Shown in pieces: positions 6,958 through 15,117 of a stretch of DNA of 41,879 bases. Position numbers and translations under genes: made by a program. How positions within the stretch are numbered: position 1 is the first letter of the stretch; every line of letters begins with the position of its first letter. Source of the stretch: Scybalousia_A sp964626385 (GTDB lineage Bacteria; Bacteroidota; Bacteroidia; Bacteroidales; P3); contig CAZVEO010000004.1 of assembly GCA_964626385.1 (NCBI GenBank), positions 1-41,879 of the forward strand, in the 5' to 3' direction. Below the pieces are notes generated by a model that saw only the letters and a list, made by a program, of their open reading frames with translations, had not been told where the DNA came from and did no database searches.

Positions 6958-9495
6958 ATGAAAAAAATAATTATCTTTTTAATATTTACGTTGACTATTG
7001 GTTATGTTGCTTTTTCGCAAAATACTGTTGTTACTGGAAAAGTTACAGATAAAAAAACTGGCGAGGTATTGCCCTTTGTTAATATTACTGTAAACGTTAA
7101 ATCCTCTCATTTTTCAGGTACAATGTCAGACGACAAAGGAGAGTACTATATTAAGACCTCTTTGCCTTTTGATACCATAATATTTCAATTCATTGGTTAC
7201 GAAACTTTAAAAGTGCCTGTTAGTTCTCGTCAAATACAGAAACTTGACGTTTCTCTTACCTCTCAGACAACGACTTTACAAGAGGTAAAAGTTGTTGCAA
7301 AAAAAGAAAAATACAAGCGAAAAAACAATCCTGCGGTAATACTTATGGAAAATGTACTTTCTCATAAAAAACAAAATGAAATAACTTCGCAAGATTATTA
7401 TCAATATCGTTCTCATGAAAAAACAGAACTTTCTTTATTAGGCATTAACGATAGTCTGAAACACAAGAAGGCTTTTAAAAGGTTGGACTTTATGTTTGAG
7501 AATTTGCAACAATCAGAATTTGATGATAAAAAATATATGCCTATTTATTTTATGGAGAATTTGTACGAAAATTATTACCGCAAATCTCCTAAATGTGCTA
7601 AAACTATGCTAATAGGTCAAAAAGAAATGTCTTTTTCCAAGTTTTTAGAGCCTCAAACTATGGAGTTTATGCTAAATGATGCTCTCGGCAAAGTAGATGT
7701 TTATAATTCTTCCATACATATTCTTAGCAATGATATAGTTTCTCCTCTCTCTTCTTATGGAATAGTATTCTATCAATTTTTTCTAATAGACACATTGGAC
7801 TATAAAGGAGATTCTTGTATAGTACTTGCTTTCAATCCTGCTAATATGAGAGATATTGGTTTTAGTGGAAAGTTATGGATAACCAAAGACTCTAATTACG
7901 CCGTAAAAAAGATATATCTTGATTTTCCTCAAAAAAGCAGTATAAATTTTGTCAAACATCTTTCCATAACGCAAGAGTATGCAAGAATAAATGGGCAATT
8001 TTGTTTGGTGGAAGACAAGACAATTTTAGATGGTTCTTTTTATGGAGTAAGTATGTATGGAAAGAGGGAGAATTTTTATTCTGATTATGTTTTTAATAAG
8101 CCTTTGAGTGATAATTTTTACAATAATAACGATATAACTACAAGAGTAGAGGGCTTTAATAAAAGAAGTCTATCGTGGTGGAATGAGAATAGAGTAGAGC
8201 CTTTGACATTATCGGAACAAAATACATACGATATACCATCAAAGTTAAATAACATAAGTGCTTACAAAATTTTTATGAATACTCTTATGGCTTTTGTCTC
8301 TGGGTATATAGATTTGGGTTGGTTTGATTATGGACCTGTAGAGAACACTCTTTCTTGGAACTCAGTGGAGGGAGCGAGAATAAGAATAGGAGGTAAAACA
8401 AATGTTAATTTTCATAAGCATATTTTTTTGAATGGTTTTGTTGCATACGGAGTTAGAGACAATATATTCAAATACAATGCTGAAGTAATGTATTCTTTTG
8501 CGGATAAACTTTATCATCAGTGGGAGTTTCCTATCAATTTGCTTACTGTCGGAATAGAAAGAAATACCGATATACCCGGACAACACTTGGAAATGGGGAC
8601 TTATGATAGATTTTTCTTATCATTTAATAGAGGAACGGTTGATATGATGACTTTGAATCGTAAGATATATATGGAGTATCAATATGAGACAATGTCTCAA
8701 TTTTCTACCAAATTAAGAGTAGAACATTTGGAAATGAAACCTTGTGCCAATTTAACATTTAATTCTTGGGACAAAACTTTGACTTACGACCCTCTAACCT
8801 CTATGTCTTTTAATGTGGAATTGAGATATGCTAAAAATGAGCAGTTTTTCCAAACTCAAAAATACCGTATGACAATGAACTCTACTGCTCCTATCTATAC
8901 CTTAAAATATAGTTATGCTTCACCTTTGTTTAATTCAGATTATGAGTTTCATAAATTGGAGGCAACTATTTATAAACGTTGGTTTATATTATCATTTGGT
9001 TTTGCAGATATAACTATTAAAGGTGGACAGATTTTTGGTAAAGCCGCTTATCCGCTTTTGTTTGTACATCAAGCCAATCAAAATTGGGCTTATCAAGATG
9101 AAAGTTTTAACCTTATGAATTATTTTGAGTTTGTTAGTGATAGGTATGTACAGGGAATACTTAATTATAATTTTAATGGTTATATATTCAATCGTATTCC
9201 TTTGCTTAATAAATTGAAATGGAGAGAAGTTTTTGCTATTAAGGCTATATGGGGAGAAATATCCAAAGATAATATGCCTTCAGAGGATAATCCTACTCTT
9301 ATGGACTTTGCCAAAGATGATAAAGATAGATATAAAACATACGGTTTAAAGGATGGACCATACATAGAGGCTAATGTGGGTGTGGACAATGTCTTTAAGG
9401 TTATGAGAATAGATTATGTTAGGAGGTTTACGTACTTGGACAATCCTGATATATCAAAATGGGGTATAAGATTTAGATTAAGATTTACATTTTAG
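6958..9495 (+). CDS. DUF5686 outer-membrane protein with carboxypeptidase-regulatory-like domain
   Basis: An 845-residue exported protein. The signal peptide ends near residue 21 (VAFSQ). Residues about 24-105 form a carboxypeptidase D regulatory-like beta-sandwich (VVTGKVTDKKTGEVLPFVNI, then FIGYETLKV), as found at the N-terminus of SusC and related Bacteroidota outer-membrane proteins. The rest fits DUF5686: NPAVILMENVLSHK near residue 125, followed by alternating aromatic beta strands. The last strand GIRFRLRFTF ends in Phe, as expected for a BAM-inserted beta-barrel. Its substrate is unknown. It sits 57 nt after the membrane protein gene and 18 nt before the nucleotidyltransferase fusion. 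Confidence 0.85.
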   Translation: MKKIIIFLIFTLTIGYVAFSQNTVVTGKVTDKKTGEVLPFVNITVNVKSSHFSGTMSDDKGEYYIKTSLPFDTIIFQFIGYETLKVPVSSRQIQKLDVSLTSQTTTLQEVKVVAKKEKYKRKNNPAVILMENVLSHKKQNEITSQDYYQYRSHEKTELSLLGINDSLKHKKAFKRLDFMFENLQQSEFDDKKYMPIYFMENLYENYYRKSPKCAKTMLIGQKEMSFSKFLEPQTMEFMLNDALGKVDVYNSSIHILSNDIVSPLSSYGIVFYQFFLIDTLDYKGDSCIVLAFNPANMRDIGFSGKLWITKDSNYAVKKIYLDFPQKSSINFVKHLSITQEYARINGQFCLVEDKTILDGSFYGVSMYGKRENFYSDYVFNKPLSDNFYNNNDITTRVEGFNKRSLSWWNENRVEPLTLSEQNTYDIPSKLNNISAYKIFMNTLMAFVSGYIDLGWFDYGPVENTLSWNSVEGARIRIGGKTNVNFHKHIFLNGFVAYGVRDNIFKYNAEVMYSFADKLYHQWEFPINLLTVGIERNTDIPGQHLEMGTYDRFFLSFNRGTVDMMTLNRKIYMEYQYETMSQFSTKLRVEHLEMKPCANLTFNSWDKTLTYDPLTSMSFNVELRYAKNEQFFQTQKYRMTMNSTAPIYTLKYSYASPLFNSDYEFHKLEATIYKRWFILSFGFADITIKGGQIFGKAAYPLLFVHQANQNWAYQDESFNLMNYFEFVSDRYVQGILNYNFNGYIFNRIPLLNKLKWREVFAIKAIWGEISKDNMPSEDNPTLMDFAKDDKDRYKTYGLKDGPYIEANVGVDNVFKVMRIDYVRRFTYLDNPDISKWGIRFRLRFTF

Positions 9496-9513
9496 ATTTA
9501 GAAAAAGAAGGAA

Positions 9514-11067
9514 ATGCATTATTGTGTTATAGCAGCAGGAGAAGGTTCTCGTTTGAGAAAAGAGGGTTTTAAAAATGTTAAACCATTAGTCAAAGTTAGA
9601 GGTGAGTATCTTATAGAAAGATTGATAAGAATATTTAAACAAAACGATGCCGAGTCTATTACCATTATAATAAATGAGGAAAGTGAGGGTTTGGAAAAGT
9701 TTTTAAATGACAATGATTTTGGTGTTAAAATCAATCTTATAGTAAAAAGTACTCCTTCTTCTTTGCATAGTTTTTGGAATATAATACATGAATCTAATTT
9801 TTCGGAATGTTGTCTTACTACGGTTGATACTATTTTTAACGAAAAAGATTTTAAAAAATACATTTCCCAATTTATTACTTCAAAAGATTGTGATGCCCTT
9901 ATGGGAGTAACCAAATATATAGATGATGAAAAACCTTTATATGTCAAGGTAAACAAAGATAACAAAATAGATGCTTATTTGGATACTAATGAAAAAGGAG
10001 AAATAGACAGCGTTTCGGCAGGAATATATTGTTTGAGAAAAAAGGCTTTGGATGTAGTAGATAAAACGATAGAAAAGGGAGTTTCCCGTATGCGTAATTA
10101 TCAGAGAGCCTTATTGGAAAACAATTTAAATGTAAGTTCTTTCCTTTTGGGCAAAGTGATAGATATAGACCATATAGATGATATAGCAAAAGCTGAGAAA
10201 TTACTCACAGATTGGGGAAAAAATAAAATTCTTGCCATATATAGACAAAAAGAATTTTCGCCTAATTCGGAGGACAAAGACAGTTTGATACTTTCTTCTG
10301 TTGTGGAAAATTTGGAAATAAAAGGTTATAATGTAGATACTTTAAAAGAAGAGGACATCGTAAACTACAATTCTTCTATTCTTGCAAATAAATACAACCT
10401 TATTATTTCTATGGCAAGGAGTAGTGAGGCAATGAGTTTGTTGGCAGATTTGGAAAAAAGCGGTAGTGTAGTTATTAATTCCACTCAAGCCATAAGAAAT
10501 TGTTTTCGTGCGGAGCAGACTAAAATACTTCAACAAAACAATATTCCCATACCATCGACTTATATTGTAGATACAAGTTGCTATAACGAAAAAGTGTTTG
10601 AAAAATTTGGAGTGGGTGATTTTTGGTTAAAGAGAGCCGATTTTCAAACAATAAAAGAACAAGATGTTTGTCAGCCTACAACTAAGGAACAGGCTATAAA
10701 TATATTCAAAGACTATAACAAAAGAGGTATAGATAAGGCTCTTGTAAGTAAGAATATAATAGGGAATGTTATCAAGTTTTATGGTATAAGAGACACTGAC
10801 TTCTTCTCTTATTACTATCCAACGGAGGATAAATTTCACAACAAAATAAATTTATCTGAAAACAAATATTTTTTTGATGAAAAGCAATTTATTCAACAAG
10901 TTAATAAAGCAATAGAACTTTTAGATTTGTATATTTATGGAGGTGATGCTGTAATAGATGAAGAGGGAAAATATTTTATAATAGATATTAATGATTTTCC
11001 TTCTTTTTCATCTTGTAGAAAAGAAGCGGCAACGGAAATTGTAAACTTACTAATTAGTAAATTATGA
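9514..11067 (+). CDS. Nucleotidyltransferase / ATP-grasp fusion protein
   Basis: A 517-residue two-domain enzyme. Residues 1-235 are an NTP_transferase domain: AAGEGSRLRKEG then KPLVKV for nucleotide binding, TTVDTIF for metal, and VIDIDHIDDIAKAE, the closing motif typical of cytidylyl- or uridylyltransferases acting on small alcohol phosphates. Residues about 240-517 resemble an ATP-grasp ligase of the RimK type: a pre-ATP-grasp region (NLIISMARSSEAM), DFWLKRADF, and the catalytic segment GGDAVIDEEGKYFIIDINDF. A likely role is making a CDP-activated head group for the CDP-alcohol phosphatidyltransferase encoded next, with the ligase half modifying head group or product. Substrates are unknown. 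Its stop overlaps the next start by 4 nt (ATGA). Confidence 0.8.
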   Translation: MHYCVIAAGEGSRLRKEGFKNVKPLVKVRGEYLIERLIRIFKQNDAESITIIINEESEGLEKFLNDNDFGVKINLIVKSTPSSLHSFWNIIHESNFSECCLTTVDTIFNEKDFKKYISQFITSKDCDALMGVTKYIDDEKPLYVKVNKDNKIDAYLDTNEKGEIDSVSAGIYCLRKKALDVVDKTIEKGVSRMRNYQRALLENNLNVSSFLLGKVIDIDHIDDIAKAEKLLTDWGKNKILAIYRQKEFSPNSEDKDSLILSSVVENLEIKGYNVDTLKEEDIVNYNSSILANKYNLIISMARSSEAMSLLADLEKSGSVVINSTQAIRNCFRAEQTKILQQNNIPIPSTYIVDTSCYNEKVFEKFGVGDFWLKRADFQTIKEQDVCQPTTKEQAINIFKDYNKRGIDKALVSKNIIGNVIKFYGIRDTDFFSYYYPTEDKFHNKINLSENKYFFDEKQFIQQVNKAIELLDLYIYGGDAVIDEEGKYFIIDINDFPSFSSCRKEAATEIVNLLISKL

Positions 11068-12002
11068 AAGAAAAAAGACCAAATTTAAAAATAGAGGATT
11101 CTCTGAAATCTAAGGATACAGAAGAGTGGTTTGATATACATTTTACTCGAAAAATAGGTTTTTTGTGGGCAAAACTTGCTATTCCTCTACATATTACTCC
11201 CAATATGATAACCATAGCAAGTATATTCATAGGTGCTTTTGGCTCTTTTTTGTTTTACTATGATGACCTTACAAAAAATATTATAGGAATGCTTTGTTTG
11301 GTATTGGCTAACACTTTTGACTCTGCCGATGGACAACTTGCAAGACTTACAAATAATAAAACTAAATTAGGCAGAATACTTGACGGCTTGGCAGGAGATA
11401 TTTGGTTTATTATAATTTATGTGGTCTTGGTTTTAAGAATCATAAATACAGGAGAATTTCCTGTTACTTTGGTTTGGCTTGTAGCCTCGCTTGCTGGAAT
11501 TTCTCATATACTTGCCGCTGCTATGGCTGATTATTACCGTAATGTTCATTTGTTTTTTGTCAACAACAAGTATGGCAATGAACATGATACTTATAAAGGA
11601 GTTAAGGAGGAGCTTAAGACTATAAAATTTTCCTTATCACCTTTCAAAAAAGTATCTATGTGGTTCTATGTTAATTACACACGACAACAAGAAATACTTT
11701 CTCCTAAGGTAAAAACTTTTTTTGAAACTCTAACCAAAATGTATCCAAATTCAATACCTAAGGATTTGAGCGAAGAAATTAGAGCAAAGAACAAAAGATT
11801 TATGCCTTTGACTAATATTTTGCAGTTTAATACAAGGGTGATTTTCTTATTCATTACTTTGTTTATAAATAAGGTATGGTTATATTTTTGTTTTGATATA
11901 ATTGTGATGAACCTTATTTTAATTTATTTGATAAGAGGCGAAGAGAAACTTTTTGCTTCATACAATAAAGAATTAAAACATATTGATAAATTGAAACACT
12001 AA
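11064..12002 (+). CDS. CDP-alcohol phosphatidyltransferase
   Basis: A 312-residue integral membrane enzyme that transfers a phosphoalcohol between a CDP-activated donor and an acceptor alcohol. The family signature is clear at DSADGQLAR, eight residues, then GRILDGLAGD. The usual spacing is GxxxDxxxD, but here four residues, not three, separate the last two Asp; this may mark a subfamily. Several hydrophobic helices follow, and an insert of about 70 polar residues sits mid-protein. It is translationally coupled to the nucleotidyltransferase fusion. Known Bacteroides inositol-lipid clusters also pair such genes, so an inositol or similar phospholipid or sphingolipid head group is possible. No inositol-phosphate synthase is in the window. 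Confidence 0.88.
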   Translation: MKEKRPNLKIEDSLKSKDTEEWFDIHFTRKIGFLWAKLAIPLHITPNMITIASIFIGAFGSFLFYYDDLTKNIIGMLCLVLANTFDSADGQLARLTNNKTKLGRILDGLAGDIWFIIIYVVLVLRIINTGEFPVTLVWLVASLAGISHILAAAMADYYRNVHLFFVNNKYGNEHDTYKGVKEELKTIKFSLSPFKKVSMWFYVNYTRQQEILSPKVKTFFETLTKMYPNSIPKDLSEEIRAKNKRFMPLTNILQFNTRVIFLFITLFINKVWLYFCFDIIVMNLILIYLIRGEEKLFASYNKELKHIDKLKH

Positions 12003-12011
12003 AACATCGCT

Positions 12012-13052
12012 GTGAATAAAAAATACATTAGTTTGTCGCTTTTTCTTGTAGGTATCATAATAATTATTGTTATGATATACAATCTTGGATGGCAAGAGAT
12101 AGTAACTGATTTAAAGAAAACGGGTTGGTGGATTATTCCCATAATTCTTTCTCGGCTTTTGATGTATCCTCTTAATACTTTTTCGTGGAGAGCTGTAACC
12201 TATTATGATAAGGCAGAAAAAAATAAAGTTTCGTGGCTTAGAATGTTCAGACTTACTATAAGCGGTTATGCTATCAATTACATAACTCCGGTTATGGCTT
12301 TGGGTGGAGAACCTTATAGAGTTATGGCAATAAAAGATGATTTAGGCACTAAAAGAGCGACTTCCTCCGTGCTTACATATGCAATGATGCATATTCTTTC
12401 TCACTTTGTTTTTTGGATAATAGGTTTTTTGCTTTTATTCGCTTATTTTCTTTGTACAAATTTGGAATTGAATACTTTAAGACGTATAATTCTTATTTGT
12501 GGAGTTGTCTTTATTGTTATCAGTATTGTTGCAATAATTTTTATACTTCGTGCTTATAGATATGGAGTTATCAAACGCTTTTTTACTTTTTTACAAAAAA
12601 TACCATACATAAAAAAAATAGTTATCAAAAACATTACTTCCGAAAGACAACAATCCATAGAAGAAACAGATAATAAATTCAAAGAACTTTTTAATAATCA
12701 TAGACGCTCCTTTTATACTTCTCTTTGTTATGAAACTCTATCAAGGATATTTTCTTGTGTGGAAGTTATGTTTGTTATGTGGGCAGTAGCAGGAGTCGGT
12801 AGTATTGGTATTGTAGGTGCTATAATAATAAACGCTCTTTCTTCTCTTATTGCTAATATAATATTTATTTTTCCTATGCAGGTAGGTATAAGAGAGGGTG
12901 GCTTGACTATGGCTTTGGCTTTGATAGGCTCTTATGGTAAACTTGGCGTTTTTGTTGGTATGGTTTTGAGAATAAGTGAATTGACATGGATAATAATAGG
13001 TATGGCAATGATTAAGATAAAACGTTTTAATAAGAAAAAAGATGACAAATAA
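12012..13052 (+). CDS. Flippase-like membrane protein (LPG synthase TM / UPF0104 family)
   Basis: A 346-residue protein with about eight hydrophobic segments of the lysylphosphatidylglycerol-synthase transmembrane type. Family features include SRLLMYPLNTFSWRA, YAINYITPVMALGGEPYRVM and near the end FPMQVGIREGGLTMAL. Only the membrane part is present; the cytoplasmic transferase domain of MprF is absent. In MprF this part moves the lipid across the membrane, so flipping the product of the preceding enzymes is a reasonable inference. It starts with GTG, 9 nt after the phosphatidyltransferase stop, and overlaps the next gene by 11 nt. Confidence 0.85.
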   Translation: MNKKYISLSLFLVGIIIIIVMIYNLGWQEIVTDLKKTGWWIIPIILSRLLMYPLNTFSWRAVTYYDKAEKNKVSWLRMFRLTISGYAINYITPVMALGGEPYRVMAIKDDLGTKRATSSVLTYAMMHILSHFVFWIIGFLLLFAYFLCTNLELNTLRRIILICGVVFIVISIVAIIFILRAYRYGVIKRFFTFLQKIPYIKKIVIKNITSERQQSIEETDNKFKELFNNHRRSFYTSLCYETLSRIFSCVEVMFVMWAVAGVGSIGIVGAIIINALSSLIANIIFIFPMQVGIREGGLTMALALIGSYGKLGVFVGMVLRISELTWIIIGMAMIKIKRFNKKKDDK

Positions 13053-13740
13053 GGTATTGATTTTTGATTATGGTGCAACACTTGACACCAACGGCATACA
13101 TTGGTATTATATTTTTAAACAAGAGCATTTGAGATACAATGATTTTTTGACAGATGAGCAATTGCGGGATGCTTATATTTATGCAGAACAGACCATATCA
13201 AAAAAACATCTTGTGGAAGCAAAGGACAATTTTTTACAAACTTTACTTGTTAAAGTTAATTTGCAATATGAGAGACTTTATGAGCAAGGTGTTATACTTA
13301 AAAATATGTATCACATAAAGGAAGTTGCCGAAAATTGTTATAACATAGCAAAACAAAACATTTTGAATGTAAAACCTATGTTGCAGTATTTTGCAAAAGA
13401 ATATAGACTTGCTATTGTGTCCAATTTTTATGGCAATTTGGAAAGTGTTCTAACTGATTATGATATAAGGCAAGATTTTGCAGTTGTTGTGGAAAGTGCT
13501 GTTGTGGGAGTTTCTAAACCTGATAAAAAATTGCTTCTTACTTGTTTTGAGCGTATGAATATCAAGCCAGAGGATGCCATTGTAATAGGAGATTCTTATA
13601 AAAAAGATATAGTACCTGCAAAGCAGTTGGGTGCTTCTACCATATGGATAAAGGGGCAAAGTTGGAAGGAGACTCCCTCCTTTACCCCTTTAGCAGATAA
13701 TATTATAACAGATATAGCAGAGTTGCAAAATATTCTGTAA
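13042..13740 (+). CDS. HAD-superfamily hydrolase with DxG motif I
   Basis: A 232-residue cytoplasmic HAD protein. Motif I is FDYGATLD: the nucleophile Asp9 is present but the usual second Asp (DxDxT) is Gly11. Motif II is IVSNFYGN, motif III the Lys in GVSKPDKK, motif IV VIGDSYKKDI. Loss of the second Asp occurs in some active HAD enzymes such as phosphonatases, so this need not be inactive. A helical cap lies between motifs I and II. The 11-nt overlap with the flippase-like gene ties it to the lipid cluster, where it could remove a phosphate from a phosphorylated head-group lipid. Substrate unproven. Confidence 0.85.
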   Translation: MTNKVLIFDYGATLDTNGIHWYYIFKQEHLRYNDFLTDEQLRDAYIYAEQTISKKHLVEAKDNFLQTLLVKVNLQYERLYEQGVILKNMYHIKEVAENCYNIAKQNILNVKPMLQYFAKEYRLAIVSNFYGNLESVLTDYDIRQDFAVVVESAVVGVSKPDKKLLLTCFERMNIKPEDAIVIGDSYKKDIVPAKQLGASTIWIKGQSWKETPSFTPLADNIITDIAELQNIL

Positions 13741-13747
13741 TTTCTTT

Positions 13748-14347
13748 ATGTTAAAACCATATTACGATATTTCTCATAATTTTGAATGTGGGTGTGATGA
13801 GGCAGGCAGAGGCTGTTTAGCAGGTAGTGTTTTTGCTGCCGCTGTTATTTTGCCACATAATTTTGAAAGTCAACTCCTAAATGATTCAAAAAAACTTACA
13901 GATAAGCAAAGACGAGAATTAAGAATAATTATAGAAAAAGAGGCTTTGGCTTATTCTGTCTATGAGATAGATAATAAGGAAATAGACAATACAAATATAC
14001 TCGCTGCAAGTATAAAGGCTATGAATGAAGCTGTAAAAAAACTAAAAGTCAAGCCAGATTTTTTATTGATAGATGGTAATAGGTTTAGAAATCAAACAGA
14101 TATATCATACAAAACCATAATTAAAGGTGATGCTACTTATATGTCCATAGCGGCGGCCTCTATTTTGGCAAAAACTTATAGAGACGATGCTATGCTTTTG
14201 TTGGATAAGATTTATCCTCAATATTGTTGGAAAGAAAATAAAGGTTATCCAACGAAAAAGCATCGTAAAGCAATAGAATTATATGGCATAACCCCTCTAC
14301 ATAGAAAAACTTTTAATTTACTTGGAGAAAAAACTTTGTTTGATTAA
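13748..14347 (+). CDS. rnhB: Ribonuclease HII
   Basis: A 199-residue enzyme that cuts the RNA strand of RNA-DNA hybrids and removes single ribonucleotides from DNA. The catalytic motif CDEAGRGCLAG holds Asp17 and Glu18; the third acidic site is in LLIDGN near residue 107, followed by KGDATYMSIAAASILAKTYR with the fourth Asp. Length is normal for the family. It is the last gene of the plus-strand unit, 7 nt after the HAD gene. Its link to the lipid genes is probably only positional. Confidence 0.96.
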   Translation: MLKPYYDISHNFECGCDEAGRGCLAGSVFAAAVILPHNFESQLLNDSKKLTDKQRRELRIIIEKEALAYSVYEIDNKEIDNTNILAASIKAMNEAVKKLKVKPDFLLIDGNRFRNQTDISYKTIIKGDATYMSIAAASILAKTYRDDAMLLLDKIYPQYCWKENKGYPTKKHRKAIELYGITPLHRKTFNLLGEKTLFD

Positions 14348-14354
14348 GGTCGCC

Positions 14355-14394
14355 ACAGCCTACACCCACAGGGTGCAACCTCAGGCTGTTTTTA
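14355..14394 (+). terminator. Probable terminator after rnhB
   Basis: ACAGCCT (14355-14361) pairs with AGGCTGT (14383-14389), enclosing a second small stem CACCC-ACA-GGGTG, and is followed by a T-run (14389-14393). It starts 8 nt after the rnhB stop. The stem is made of the same palindromic modules as the dispersed repeats. Confidence 0.6.
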
Positions 14395-14694
14395 TAAAGG
14401 CACAGGCTTAGCCTGTTTTATATGGGCATAGCCTTTACTTTTTTAACGGCTTTGCCCTTATGCTAACTTATCACAACCTATGTTAACGCTAACTCGGTGT
14501 AAGAAAGAATAAAAAAGTAACGGCTTTGCCCGTATAAAACACCCTGTGGGTGGGTTTACTGAGAATCAATGAGTTACAAATAAAAAGTGTACACGCGTTT
14601 GGTCAGGTCAAAAATTCTTCGTAACTTTGTAAGAGAAAAAGATACCTACCATAAAATTTACCATTTTTACCCTTGTAACTAATTGATAATCAAT

Positions 14695-14760
14695 AAAAAT
14701 GAATCTTCGTTTCGATTTCTCGAAACGAAGATTCGTCGAAATAAAACGAAGATTCATTTT
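14695..14760. repeat. Long perfect hairpin with a competing third arm
   Basis: GAATCTTCGTTTCG (14701-14714) and CGAAACGAAGATTC (14721-14734) form a perfect 14-bp stem with a 6-nt loop. A further arm AAACGAAGATTCATTTT (14744-14760) also complements 14696-14712. The 5' arm can therefore pair with either partner. It could be a bidirectional terminator, a mobile-element end or a switch; sequence alone does not decide. Confidence 0.75.
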
Positions 14761-14806
14761 TGTAAAATCCCAATTTGAAAAAATTTTTCTTAAAAAAAAC
14801 CTTCGA

Positions 14807-14940
14807 AAACGCTGATTTTCAAGAAAAATGCCCAATTTTGACCTTTCGAAAAAGGTTAACTAATTGATAATCAGTAGTAGATCCCTTGTTTTTTGCTTTT
14901 AACTATCTATTTACGCGATTTCCCAAAAATTTTTTTTTCG
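14807..14940. repeat. Dispersed repeat, copy B
   Basis: Same orientation and order of blocks as 1-135: hairpin GACCTTTCGAAAAAGGTT, near-palindrome at 14863-14875, a TTTTTTGCTTTTAA block, then TTTACGCGATTTCC and an A/T run. Sequence diverges on both sides of the match. A third partial relative, TAACTAATTGATAATCAATA, lies near 14676-14695. Confidence 0.75.
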
Positions 14941-15050
14941 CCTGTTTTCTTGCAAACTACACTTGTTTTTTTCTTCTTTTTTTATAACTCATAAAACTTA
15001 TTACAACCCACAGATAAATAATAACTCTGCGATAAAATATCTTTAAGACT

Positions 15051-15081
15051 TTTGTTATTAGTTAAAAATATTTTATTTTTG
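15051..15081 (+). promoter_or_regulatory. Promoter of lpxD
   Basis: TTTG (15051-15054), 19 nt, TATTTTTG (15074-15081): an exact fit to the Bacteroidota primary sigma-factor promoter. It fixes the lpxD start at the ATG 15118, because a longer in-frame reading from a TTG at 15052 would begin inside the promoter. Confidence 0.8.
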
Positions 15082-15117
15082 CAATACGAAAAAAAGAGAG
15101 GTGAAAATTTAAATCCA

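Larger units (their letters stand above)
14348..15050. other. Repeat-rich intergenic region without genes
   Basis: No convincing gene lies in about 700 nt. The first 210 nt are a mosaic of short palindromes shared with 145-420: CACCCACAGGGTG at 14363-14375 and inverted at 14540-14552, ACAGGCTTAGCCTGT at 14402-14416, and AACGGCTTTGCCC at 14445-14457 and 14519-14531. The middle holds long hairpins (14695-14760), and 14807-14940 is the second copy of the repeat found at 1-135. A minus-strand open frame of 75 codons over 14608-14835 consists of this repetitive DNA and is not believed. Confidence 0.75.

Noticed and set aside
9519..9965. Minus-strand open frame of 148 codons
   Set aside because: Antisense to the well-supported nucleotidyltransferase domain; no domain of its own.
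14608..14835. Minus-strand open frame of 75 codons
   Set aside because: It covers the hairpins and dispersed repeat and has no start signal or recognisable protein.
15052..15117. Upstream in-frame extension of lpxD from TTG
   Set aside because: It spans the exact promoter TTTG-N19-TATTTTTG, and LpxD homologues start near the ATG at 15118.
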